From assembly GCA_028823185.1 (NCBI GenBank), contig JAPKBY010000055.1, forward strand, positions 1 to 8,389: a stretch of DNA of 8,389 bases, given 5' to 3'. Both the position numbers and the translations under genes were made by a program. Below are positions 1 through 6,341 of the stretch, piece after piece. Position 1 is the first letter of the stretch. Every line of letters starts with the position of its first letter. This DNA is from Planctomycetota bacterium. GTDB taxonomy: Bacteria > Planctomycetota > UBA1135 > GCA-002686595. Under the pieces are notes generated by a model. It saw nothing but the letters and a program-made list of their open reading frames with translations. It was not told the origin of the DNA and did not search any database.

Positions 1-1320
1 GGGCGTGTTAACGAGCTGATGAGGGATCATCTCGTAGGTCTATTTGAGAGAGAACAGCAGGCGAGCGCGAGCGCTCTGAGCGAGGGTAAAGCTCCGACAG
101 AGGCCTGGTCAGCCAGCTTTGATTTCTTGTCAGCTCGGATGACGGCGGTCTTGGCAGAGAGCCGAGAGCTCGGCTGGGAGATGGCTGATCGAGTGGACGC
201 GATCAAGCAGATGAAACACGAGATCGGTGACGCCTCGGCTGGCGCCTTGGTCGCCGTCATTGACGTGATCGTTGAGACTGTCGGCTGCACCGCAAGTGGC
301 GCGACGGTCGAGATCGAATACGTCGTACAGAGCGCTAGCTGGAGCCCCGTCTACGATCTGAGAACGGCTAAGGATGCAGCGAGCGTAGAGCTCGTTTATC
401 GCGCAGAGGTCCTGCAAGAGACACGCGAGAACTGGAACGATGTTGAGCTGATGCTCTCTACTGCACAGCCTCAGCTTGGTGCTCAGGGGCCTGATCCTTA
501 TAGCCAGTGGGTTACCGTGAAGAAGGAATCCAAGGGGCAGAGGTTTGGCGGTCGGGGAGGCGGCGCCCCCGGCGCGATGGCGGAGACGGCGGTTATTGAA
601 AGTATGGTCACCGGCTCGGCTGACTTTGGTGTCCGTGACCGTCTCTTCGCTGCTGTTGAATCGGAGGGGCTCTCGCTTCGATATCGAATCGCCCGCTCTG
701 AGACCATCGAGTCAAAAGATGAGCCCACCCTCGTGCTCGTCGGAAAGTCCTCCCTCGATGTTGACCCCGAATACTATTGCGCGCCCGCGTTAGATCCGAC
801 CGTTTGGCTGCGCGGGATCGCGACGAACACGAGCGAGTGGACCCTCCTTCCGGGCAACGCTGCTGTCTTCTTCGGCGCAGACTATCTCGGGGATGCTTGG
901 CTTGAGACCGTGCAGGTGGGAGAAGAGTTCACGCTTCACCTCGGCGCGGCTCCCATGGTCAGCGTCGAGCACACTCTGTTTGAGGACATCGATGAGGAGC
1001 CAGGCTTCCTCTCAAACACCATGAGCAGGCGCAGGTCATGGCGAGTGCACTTTGAGAATCACGGCAGCACTGTGACGAACGACGACGGCTCAATAACGGT
1101 CATCGTCAGAGAGAGCGTGCCCATCACGAAGGACTCACGCTTGGAGGTTCTCATTCCGTTGAGCGAGCCAGCCTTCGCGAAGGGAGAGCGTTGGGACCAA
1201 GAGCGTGAAGAGAAGGGGATCTACACCTGGATCCTAGACGTGCCTGCAAATGATGAGGGCGACCTCGTCTACTCTGTCGAGCTTCGGTCTCCGAAAGAGC
1301 TTCAAGTCAACGGTTGGTAG
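1..1320 (+). CDS. DUF4139 domain-containing (MuiA-like) protein, C-terminal part, 5' end outside window
   Basis: The frame is open from base 1 to the TAG at 1318-1320, so the gene starts left of the window; the ATG at 19 is an internal Met, not a proven start. About 439 residues are visible. The first ~90 are helical and charged, as in the coiled-coil linker that follows the N-terminal DUF4140 domain in this family. Then comes the DUF4139 signature: SWSPVYDLR near bases 337-363, a Y-R-A-E-V-L-Q segment, ENW and LSTAQPQ near 448-471. A Gly-rich linker (GGRGGG, about 547-564) leads into the beta-rich C-terminal half. The family is named for the mucoidy inhibitor MuiA, but its biochemical role is not established. 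The missing N-terminus prevents a check for a signal peptide. The stop overlaps the start of the phosphoesterase gene, which suggests co-expression. Family assignment is confident; function is unknown. Confidence 0.87.
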   Translation, partial: GRVNELMRDHLVGLFEREQQASASALSEGKAPTEAWSASFDFLSARMTAVLAESRELGWEMADRVDAIKQMKHEIGDASAGALVAVIDVIVETVGCTASGATVEIEYVVQSASWSPVYDLRTAKDAASVELVYRAEVLQETRENWNDVELMLSTAQPQLGAQGPDPYSQWVTVKKESKGQRFGGRGGGAPGAMAETAVIESMVTGSADFGVRDRLFAAVESEGLSLRYRIARSETIESKDEPTLVLVGKSSLDVDPEYYCAPALDPTVWLRGIATNTSEWTLLPGNAAVFFGADYLGDAWLETVQVGEEFTLHLGAAPMVSVEHTLFEDIDEEPGFLSNTMSRRRSWRVHFENHGSTVTNDDGSITVIVRESVPITKDSRLEVLIPLSEPAFAKGERWDQEREEKGIYTWILDVPANDEGDLVYSVELRSPKELQVNGW

Positions 1321-2825
1321 TGTTGAGACTCAGCGGACTCCTTCTGGCCGCGCTGTGCGTCGGTCTTCATCCCGCGTCGCGAATCGAGGAGAGTCATCTC
1401 GTCATCCTGCACACCAATGATGTGCACGGACAGGCGAAGCCTCGTCCAGCGACTTGGCTGAAGGGGGACCCACCGCCTGAGGTCGGGGGCCTCCCGCGCT
1501 TGGCCGCGATGGTCAAGGCCGTGCATGAAGAGGTCGGAGAGCAGAACGTCCTCTTGCTTGATGGGGGAGATTGGACTCAAGGGACCCCAGAGGGCTTGAT
1601 GAATGAGGGCGCAAGCTTCGTGGAGGCGATGGTCGCCGTGGGCTATGACGCGATGTGTGTCGGTAATCACGAGCTCGATCACGGCTTGGCTTCGCTCGAG
1701 GCGATGATTCAAGCGACGGGTGCGCCGGCCGTGCTCGCGAATGTGCGCGCTGAGGATGGAGAGCGCGTGTCCTTAGCGCCGTCTCACCGGATCTTTGATC
1801 GCGCTGGCCTGAAGGTCGCTGTTGTCGGGCTCCTCACGCCTGTGACGCCCAGCATCACTCACTCAGACGCTAAGGCGCTCTCATTCGCTGACCCTGTCGT
1901 AGAGCTGACGCGCGTGCGGGCCGAGCTTGGAGAGGCCGTCGACCTCGTCATCCCAGCGACGCATCTCGGCGTCGACACGGATCGATTGATCGCCCAAGCA
2001 CATCCGGATCTGCCCTTCATCGTCGGTGGCCACTCTCATACTTATCTGAGAGAGGGTGTCATAGAGGGTGAGGTTCTCATCGGCCAGGTCGGCAGCAAGG
2101 CCAGCAACCTCGGCCGCTTAGATCTGTGGCTCGACTCGGAGACACATGAGGTGCTCCGAAGTGAGTACAAGGTCGTGAGCCTCTTGGATGAGCCTGCAGG
2201 CGAGGCTCGCTCAGAGGTCGTCGATGCGCTCTGCGCGGCGCTCGTCGCGAAGAGCGAGGCGAAGATGAAGGAGGTCGTGGGAGAGCTCACGGCCCCGCTG
2301 ACGCGCGCGAAGTCCTCATTGGAGTCTTCTCCTGCAGGGAACCTCATCGCCGACACCTTCCGAGCGCACTTCGACGCAGAGTGCGCCTTCCAGAACCGGG
2401 GCGGAATTCGATGCGATCTCCCCAAGGGAGCAGTCACAAGGAGAGATCTCTTCGAGATCCTGCCTTTCGGCAATCACCCTGTCTTGCTGGAGCTCAAGGG
2501 GGAGCACCTAGAGGGCACCTTGCGCCAAGCGGTCGAAGGCACATCGCACTCAGGTCTAGAGGTCAGCGGTTTGACCTTGGAGGTCACGGGTGGAGATCAG
2601 CCCAAGCTGGTCGGAGTCTTGGTGAACGGAGAGGCGTTGGATCCGAAGCGCACCTATCGAGTGGCGACCAATAACTTCCTCGCTGAGGGAGGCGACAACT
2701 TCCTCTTGCTCGCAGAGGCAGAGAGCGTCACTCATGATCAGATCTACCTGAGGACGCTCTTAGAGCAGCGCTTCAAGGGTGGCTCGCTCACACCGCCGAT
2801 AGACAACCGATATCGAGTTCGCTGA
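1314..2825 (+). CDS. 5'-nucleotidase / UshA-type metallophosphoesterase, probably exported
   Basis: A two-domain phosphoesterase of 503 residues, close to the usual ~500-550. Numbering is from TTG 1314. The N-terminal metallophosphatase domain has every metal-site motif: HTNDVHG (33-39), GGDW (84-87), GNHELDHG (117-124), ATHLG (215-219) and GGHSHT (238-243). The C-terminal 5'-nucleotidase domain has AGNLIADTFR (341-350), NRGGIR (361-366), PFGNHPV (384-390) and NNFLAEGGDNF (453-463). The family hydrolyses nucleoside 5'-phosphates or related phosphoesters in the periplasm. Residues 4-19 form a short hydrophobic stretch after an Arg, like a Sec signal, but without a clean A-x-A cleavage site. 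Starts TTG 1314, GTG 1320 (sharing one base with the upstream stop) and TTG 1323 are all possible, and none has a good Shine-Dalgarno sequence, as expected if translation is coupled to the upstream gene. The first base-stacking aromatic of E. coli UshA seems replaced, so the substrate is uncertain. Confidence 0.9.
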   Translation: MVVLRLSGLLLAALCVGLHPASRIEESHLVILHTNDVHGQAKPRPATWLKGDPPPEVGGLPRLAAMVKAVHEEVGEQNVLLLDGGDWTQGTPEGLMNEGASFVEAMVAVGYDAMCVGNHELDHGLASLEAMIQATGAPAVLANVRAEDGERVSLAPSHRIFDRAGLKVAVVGLLTPVTPSITHSDAKALSFADPVVELTRVRAELGEAVDLVIPATHLGVDTDRLIAQAHPDLPFIVGGHSHTYLREGVIEGEVLIGQVGSKASNLGRLDLWLDSETHEVLRSEYKVVSLLDEPAGEARSEVVDALCAALVAKSEAKMKEVVGELTAPLTRAKSSLESSPAGNLIADTFRAHFDAECAFQNRGGIRCDLPKGAVTRRDLFEILPFGNHPVLLELKGEHLEGTLRQAVEGTSHSGLEVSGLTLEVTGGDQPKLVGVLVNGEALDPKRTYRVATNNFLAEGGDNFLLLAEAESVTHDQIYLRTLLEQRFKGGSLTPPIDNRYRVR

Positions 2826-2829
2826 GCCG

Positions 2830-2839
2830 CTCTTAAGAG
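2830..2839. other. 10-base perfect palindrome CTCTTAAGAG in intergenic gap
   Basis: This perfect palindrome lies just after the phosphoesterase stop, in the longest non-coding gap of the window (2826-2876). It is followed at once by TAGGAT (2841-2846), which fits a -10 hexamer pattern TAnnnT, but there is no convincing -35 box 17 bases upstream. It could be an operator or promoter element for the acyl-CoA gene run, or chance. It is too short and lacks a T-run, so it is not an intrinsic terminator. Confidence 0.2.
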
Positions 2840-2876
2840 GTAGGATCGCGTCCCTTCTGTGGACCCCTACTTAGCT

Positions 2877-3719
2877 ATGAGCGAACAATCCAAACCTGCC
2901 CCGCTTCCTCTGCCGGTGGCCCTCTCCAACGCCAAGGCGACATACACCAGCGGTGGTGGCGTCTGCCTAGTCACTCTCACGAACCCGCCTGCCAACGGGT
3001 ACAGCCACGAGATGATGTGTGATCTCGACCAGGCGATCTTACGAGCGCGCTTCGACAGCGAGGTTCAAGTCATCGTGATCGCGGGCGCGGGAGAGAAGTT
3101 CTTCTGCGCAGGCGCTGACATCTCGATGCTTGATGAGGTCACCCCTGAGTTCAAATACGCCTTCTGTCTACACGCGAACGAGACGCTCTTGCGCTTAGAG
3201 CACACTCCGAAACTGGTCATCGCAGCCCTAGGCGGACACTGCGTCGGCGGCGGCTTAGAGGTCGCGCTCGGCTGCGACCTGCGCATCGCGCGCAGAGGTT
3301 CCGGGAAGTGTGGACTCCCAGAGGTCACGCTGGGCGTCTTGCCTGGAACAGGTGGAACTCAGCGTCTGGCGCGGATCTTAGGTAAGTCACGCGCGATCCG
3401 AGCCATGGCTAGCGGTGAGCTCTTCGACTATGAGCGCGCGCTCGAGATGGGGATCGTGGACGAGCTCTACGACGCTGAGAGTGACGCGGAGTTCATGGAC
3501 TCTGTGCTCGACTATGCGCGCAGCTACTGCACACCTGCTAAGGCGGCGCTCGCTGTCGGGAACATCAAGCGCGCCGTTCAATCAGGCCTTGAGGTCTCGC
3601 TGGAGTCTGGGCTCGCGCTCGAGCGAGAGCTGCAGGCCAAGCTCTTCACCAGTGAAGACGCTCAAGAGGGGATTCGTTCCTTCGTTGAGAAGCGCAAGCC
3701 GACCTTTAAGGGGAAGTAG
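2877..3719 (+). CDS. Enoyl-CoA hydratase/isomerase (crotonase family)
   Basis: A complete crotonase-fold protein, 280 residues from the ATG at 2877, slightly longer than the typical ~260 because of a ~20-residue Pro-rich N-terminus. It should add water to trans-2-enoyl-CoA to give 3-hydroxyacyl-CoA in the cytoplasm. Oxyanion-hole segments are FFCAGADIS (residues 75-83) and HCVGGGLEVALGCD (121-134). Both catalytic acids of true hydratases are present: Glu128 in GGGLE and Glu149 in GLPEVTLG, followed by LPGTGGTQRL. The C-terminus (SEDAQEGIRSFVEKRKPTF) is typical of the family. A GTG at 2859 would add six residues (MDPYLA). It has a loose AGGA at 2842-2845 thirteen bases upstream, while the ATG has no clear ribosome site; I prefer the ATG for its ordinary MSEQ beginning. 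The next gene starts two bases after the stop. Chain-length preference cannot be told from sequence. Confidence 0.92.
   Translation: MSEQSKPAPLPLPVALSNAKATYTSGGGVCLVTLTNPPANGYSHEMMCDLDQAILRARFDSEVQVIVIAGAGEKFFCAGADISMLDEVTPEFKYAFCLHANETLLRLEHTPKLVIAALGGHCVGGGLEVALGCDLRIARRGSGKCGLPEVTLGVLPGTGGTQRLARILGKSRAIRAMASGELFDYERALEMGIVDELYDAESDAEFMDSVLDYARSYCTPAKAALAVGNIKRAVQSGLEVSLESGLALERELQAKLFTSEDAQEGIRSFVEKRKPTFKGK
3708..3714 (+). promoter_or_regulatory. Ribosome binding site for the MDR oxidoreductase gene
   Basis: AAGGGGA lies in the last codons of the hydratase gene, seven bases before the ATG at 3722. The spacing is good and supports that ATG and co-translation from one message. Confidence 0.5.
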
Positions 3720-3721
3720 AC

Positions 3722-4756
3722 ATGCAGGCTGTTCAAGTTCATGAGCATGGAGGACCGGAGGTCCTCAAGATCGTCGATCTGCCGGAGCCGACCCCGGGCC
3801 CGGGCGAGGTCTTGTGCCGCGTCCTAGCGGTGAGCGTGAATCACCTAGATCTTTGGGTACGTCGCGGGATGCCTGGGATGCCGCTGCCCCTCCCGATGAT
3901 CCCAGGCTGTGATGGAACAGGAGAGGTCGTTGAGCTCGGCGATGGCGTGACGAGCTTCAAAGTGGGCGACCGCGTCGTCTTGGAGCCGGGCTATTCATCC
4001 GGGGCTTCCGCCCATGATCTCGCTGGGAATGATCACCTGTCTTCCGACTACAGGATTCGTGGAGAGCACTCAGATGGGCTCGACTGCGAGCTCGTCGTCA
4101 TGCCAGAGCGACACCTGACTCTGCTCCCGGAGGGACTGGATCCGGTGGCCGCTGCCGCTTTACCGCTCGTCTTTCTCACGGCTTGGGGGATGGTCATCTC
4201 TCGCGCTGAGCTCAAGGCTGGCGAGACCGTCCTCGTCCTAGGTGGCGCCTCGGGCGTCGGCTCTGCTGCGATTCAGATCGCTAAGGACCTCGGCGCACGC
4301 GTCGTGGCGACGGCTGGTTCAGACGAGAAGTTAGCTTTGGTCAAAGAGCTCGGCGCAGACCACGCGATCGATCATCGTGATGAGGCTTGGCCGAAGGCCG
4401 TGCGAACAGCCTTGGAGGGCGGCGCGTGTGATGTCGTCGTTGAGCACGTCGGACCCGCCACTTGGGAGGGCTCGATGCGCTGCCTCGCTCGCAACGGCAG
4501 GCTGGTCACTTGTGGTGGCACGACAGGATCGAAGGTCACGCTCCTCTTGCCTCACCTCTTCATCAAGAACATCTCTGTCCTGGGGAGCACGATGGGGCCG
4601 CGCAGCGCGCTCGCTCCGATTTTTGAGCGAGCGGCTAGCGGCATCTTTAAGCCTGTCCTCGATCACGCGCTGCCCCTCTCAGAGGTCCAGACCGCTCACG
4701 AGCTGCTCGAGGCCCGCAAGGTCAACGGGAAGCTAGTGCTCCTTCCGGGCTCCTGA
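3722..4756 (+). CDS. MDR-superfamily NAD(P)H-dependent alcohol dehydrogenase/quinone reductase-like protein without zinc-site cysteines
   Basis: A full-length medium-chain dehydrogenase/reductase of 344 residues. The GroES-like domain carries VNHLDLWVRRG (39-49), PMIPGCDGTGEVVELGDGV (58-76) and the family segment GEHSDG (114-119). The Rossmann domain has VLGGASGVGSAAIQIAK (172-188) and ATAGSDEK (196-203); a Ser instead of an acid after the second strand suggests NADP(H). Near the C-terminus is LGSTMGPRS (287-295). Related zinc-binding members have a C-x2-C-x2-C-x7-C structural zinc lobe. Here the matching positions are Ser93, Ser96, Asp99 and Ser107. The usual catalytic zinc Cys and GHE motif are also absent (Asn40, Cys63-Asp64), so it probably works without zinc, like quinone oxidoreductases and enoyl reductases. 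It sits between an enoyl-CoA hydratase and a 3-hydroxyacyl-CoA dehydrogenase, which suggests an acyl-CoA-derived or unsaturated carbonyl substrate; this is inference. Confidence 0.9.
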   Translation: MQAVQVHEHGGPEVLKIVDLPEPTPGPGEVLCRVLAVSVNHLDLWVRRGMPGMPLPLPMIPGCDGTGEVVELGDGVTSFKVGDRVVLEPGYSSGASAHDLAGNDHLSSDYRIRGEHSDGLDCELVVMPERHLTLLPEGLDPVAAAALPLVFLTAWGMVISRAELKAGETVLVLGGASGVGSAAIQIAKDLGARVVATAGSDEKLALVKELGADHAIDHRDEAWPKAVRTALEGGACDVVVEHVGPATWEGSMRCLARNGRLVTCGGTTGSKVTLLLPHLFIKNISVLGSTMGPRSALAPIFERAASGIFKPVLDHALPLSEVQTAHELLEARKVNGKLVLLPGS

Positions 4757-4769
4757 GCCACAAGCTCGT

Positions 4770-4775
4770 TATCCT
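4770..4775 (+). promoter_or_regulatory. Possible -10 element (TATCCT) just before the 3-hydroxyacyl-CoA dehydrogenase start
   Basis: TATCCT ends seven bases before the ATG at 4783 in a 26-base gap. There is no Shine-Dalgarno sequence before that ATG, so a leaderless internal transcript starting at the ATG is conceivable. No good -35 hexamer is visible (the region is inside the upstream gene), so the call is weak. Confidence 0.2.
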
Positions 4776-4782
4776 CTCAGCC

Positions 4783-5649
4783 ATGAACGCTCAAGAGATT
4801 CAGAAGGCCGCGGTGCTCGGCGCAGGGACGATGGGACATGGGATCGCGCAGGTCCTCGCGATGTGTGGTGTCAAAGCCTGCCTCTTCGACATAGATGAGG
4901 ACGCCGTGGATCGCGGACTGGGCAAGATCGCGGCCAACCTCGCGAAGGGAGTCGCGCGGGGCAAGGTGACGGCAGAGGATCGCGACGCGGCCCTCACCTG
5001 TCTCAGCGGGACAGCGTCTATGGATGAGGCCTGCGAGGGTGTCGAGCTCGTCGTCGAGGCGGCTCCTGAGCGCCTCGAGCTGAAGCGCTCGATCTTTAAG
5101 GATCTCGGTGAGCGCCTGGGGGCAGATGTGCTCTTGGCGACGAACACCTCCTCGCTCCCGATCGGTGAGATCGCTGCGGCTGCTCTCCATCCTGAGCGAG
5201 TAGTCGGCATGCACTTCTTTAATCCCGTCCACATCATGAGGCTGCTCGAAGTGGTGAAGACAGGAGAGAGCTCTGATGCTGCCATCGAGTGCGCCATGGA
5301 GCTTGGGCGTCGCATGGGGAAGGAGCCGATCCTCGTGACGGACACACCTGGATTCGCTTCGAGCCGCCTCGGGCTCGTGATCGGTTTGGAGGCGATGCGT
5401 ATGCTGGAGTCAGGTGTCGCCTCTGCAGAGGACATCGACAAGGCGATGAAGCTCGGCTATGGATTCCCGATGGGCCCGCTCGAGTTGACGGACCTCGTCG
5501 GTCTAGACGTGAGGCTCTCCATCGCGGAGTATTTGCAGTCCGAGTTAGGTGATACTTTCAAGGCGCCACAAATTTTGAAGGACAAGGTCGCCGCCGGCGA
5601 CCTCGGTAAGAAGAGCGGCAAGGGCTTTTACGATTGGAGCGAGAGATGA
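4783..5649 (+). CDS. 3-hydroxyacyl-CoA (3-hydroxybutyryl-CoA) dehydrogenase
   Basis: A single-function short enzyme of 288 residues, matching the ~280-295 of 3-hydroxybutyryl-CoA dehydrogenases rather than the large FadB type. It oxidises 3-hydroxyacyl-CoA to 3-ketoacyl-CoA with NAD+, or runs in reverse. The N-terminal Rossmann domain has VLGAGTMGHGIAQ (11-23) and an acidic end to the second strand (FDID, 35-38), which favours NAD(H). EAAPERLELK (92-101), ATNTSSLPI (119-127) and MHFFNPVHIMRLLEVV (143-158) give the catalytic Ser, His144 and Glu156. The helical C-terminal domain has DTPGFASSRLG (187-197), GVASAEDID (211-219), GPLELTDLVGLD (231-242) and GKKSGKGFYDW (275-285). Ser194 replaces the Asn that usually precedes Arg in the PGFxxNR motif; I recall this in a related subfamily, so it need not mean loss of activity. 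It takes the product of the hydratase encoded upstream. Its TGA overlaps the ATG of the following gene. Confidence 0.93.
   Translation: MNAQEIQKAAVLGAGTMGHGIAQVLAMCGVKACLFDIDEDAVDRGLGKIAANLAKGVARGKVTAEDRDAALTCLSGTASMDEACEGVELVVEAAPERLELKRSIFKDLGERLGADVLLATNTSSLPIGEIAAAALHPERVVGMHFFNPVHIMRLLEVVKTGESSDAAIECAMELGRRMGKEPILVTDTPGFASSRLGLVIGLEAMRMLESGVASAEDIDKAMKLGYGFPMGPLELTDLVGLDVRLSIAEYLQSELGDTFKAPQILKDKVAAGDLGKKSGKGFYDWSER
5636..5639 (+). promoter_or_regulatory. Ribosome binding site GGAG that selects ATG 5646
   Basis: GGAG lies six bases before the ATG at 5646, inside the last codons of the dehydrogenase gene. The alternative TTG at 5634 sits on top of this site and has no ribosome site of its own. 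The site therefore favours ATG 5646 and an ATGA stop-start overlap. Confidence 0.55.
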
Positions 5650-6341
5650 CACAAGAAGAGACAAGCATGACTGAAGCTGAGCCGCTCGGAGACACGGAGC
5701 TTGAGTGGGGGAAGGAAGAGGGAGTTCCCGTAAAGAAGCGCGGCTGTTTCTTGCCTACTTGGTTGTGGGGATGTGGTGGCGGCTGCTTGCTCGCGATCAT
5801 TCTCTCGATCGGCGGAGGCATCTATTGCGTGGGCAAGGTGAAGAACGCGATCGATCCTGAAGCGCAGTGGGCGAAGCTCGACAGGATCCTCCCCTTTGAG
5901 GAGCGCCCTGGCGGGCTGGAGCTCATGTTCGGATGGTCGCTCGGGCTGGAGTACTACATCCTTATGGATGTGAACACCGGCTATATGGTCTCTGTTTACT
6001 ACTTCGACTCGGGAGACGCAGCAGAGGGCAGAGAGGCGTTCTTTAACCCTGAGGTTGAGGCCGGAGTGATGGGCGTCGGTGAACGCACAGATGAAGAGCT
6101 CTCTACTGTGTTGATTGGCTCAAGAGAGCGTCCGGTAATGCGATTCAACCAAGCCAATGTGAGTTTTGATTTTGGAGGCGTGGACGCGAATACAGCCAAT
6201 TCGGGTTATTCAGCCGTGGTCGACATCACGCCTGAAGAAGACCCTGGGCTCGTCGTCGTCATGTTCATGGCGATCAATGGGCAAGAAGAGGTTCCAGACG
6301 AGGACCTCGTGCACTTCTTCGATGATTTCATCATCGACTAA
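5646..6341 (+). CDS. Hypothetical single-pass membrane protein with Gly/Cys-rich anchor
   Basis: I do not recognise a named family. From ATG 5646 it has 231 residues. The first ~28 are acidic, then VKKRG (29-33) leads into a Gly/Cys-rich hydrophobic segment at about 40-63 (WGCGGGCLLAIILSIGGG, 41-58), with cysteines at 34, 43, 47 and 61. The positive charges before the segment suggest a cytoplasmic N-terminus and an outward ~165-residue domain. That domain is acidic, contains alternating beta-like stretches (YYILMDV, VVVMFMAI) and ends in DEDLVHFFDDFIID. It has no obvious catalytic motif and no further Cys. Similar short 'GCGGGC' membrane anchors occur, as I recall, in hypothetical proteins of Planctomycetota-like genomes. 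The ATG overlaps the dehydrogenase stop (ATGA), so translation is probably coupled, though this alone does not show a role in acyl-CoA metabolism. The 3' end overlaps the convergent glcF stop by four bases. Confidence 0.75.
   Translation: MTQEETSMTEAEPLGDTELEWGKEEGVPVKKRGCFLPTWLWGCGGGCLLAIILSIGGGIYCVGKVKNAIDPEAQWAKLDRILPFEERPGGLELMFGWSLGLEYYILMDVNTGYMVSVYYFDSGDAAEGREAFFNPEVEAGVMGVGERTDEELSTVLIGSRERPVMRFNQANVSFDFGGVDANTANSGYSAVVDITPEEDPGLVVVMFMAINGQEEVPDEDLVHFFDDFIID

Noticed and set aside
19..21. ATG at 19 as the start of the DUF4139 protein
   Set aside because: The frame is open to base 1 and the family's N-terminal domain is missing, so the true start must be further left.
541..579. GGTCGGGGAGGCGGCG stretch as a repeat or regulatory element
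   Set aside because: It encodes the Gly-rich linker commonly seen in this protein family and is not repeated elsewhere in the window.
1314..1370. Possible lipoprotein signal at Cys15 of the phosphoesterase
   Set aside because: The residues before Cys are A-A-L, with Leu at -1; a lipobox needs a small residue there.
2042..2473. Antisense open frame (143 codons) inside the phosphoesterase gene
   Set aside because: Low-complexity Ser/Arg/Pro composition and no ribosome site; it is a shadow of the real gene.
4755..4767. GAGC-cacaa-GCTC inverted repeat after the MDR gene as a terminator
   Set aside because: The stem is only 4 bp with no T-run, and the next gene on the same strand starts 15 bases later.
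4800..5441. Long antisense open frame (213 codons) opposite the 3-hydroxyacyl-CoA dehydrogenase
   Set aside because: It is Ser/Arg/Pro-rich without any recognisable motif, and lies opposite a clearly functional gene in high-GC DNA, where such shadow frames are common.
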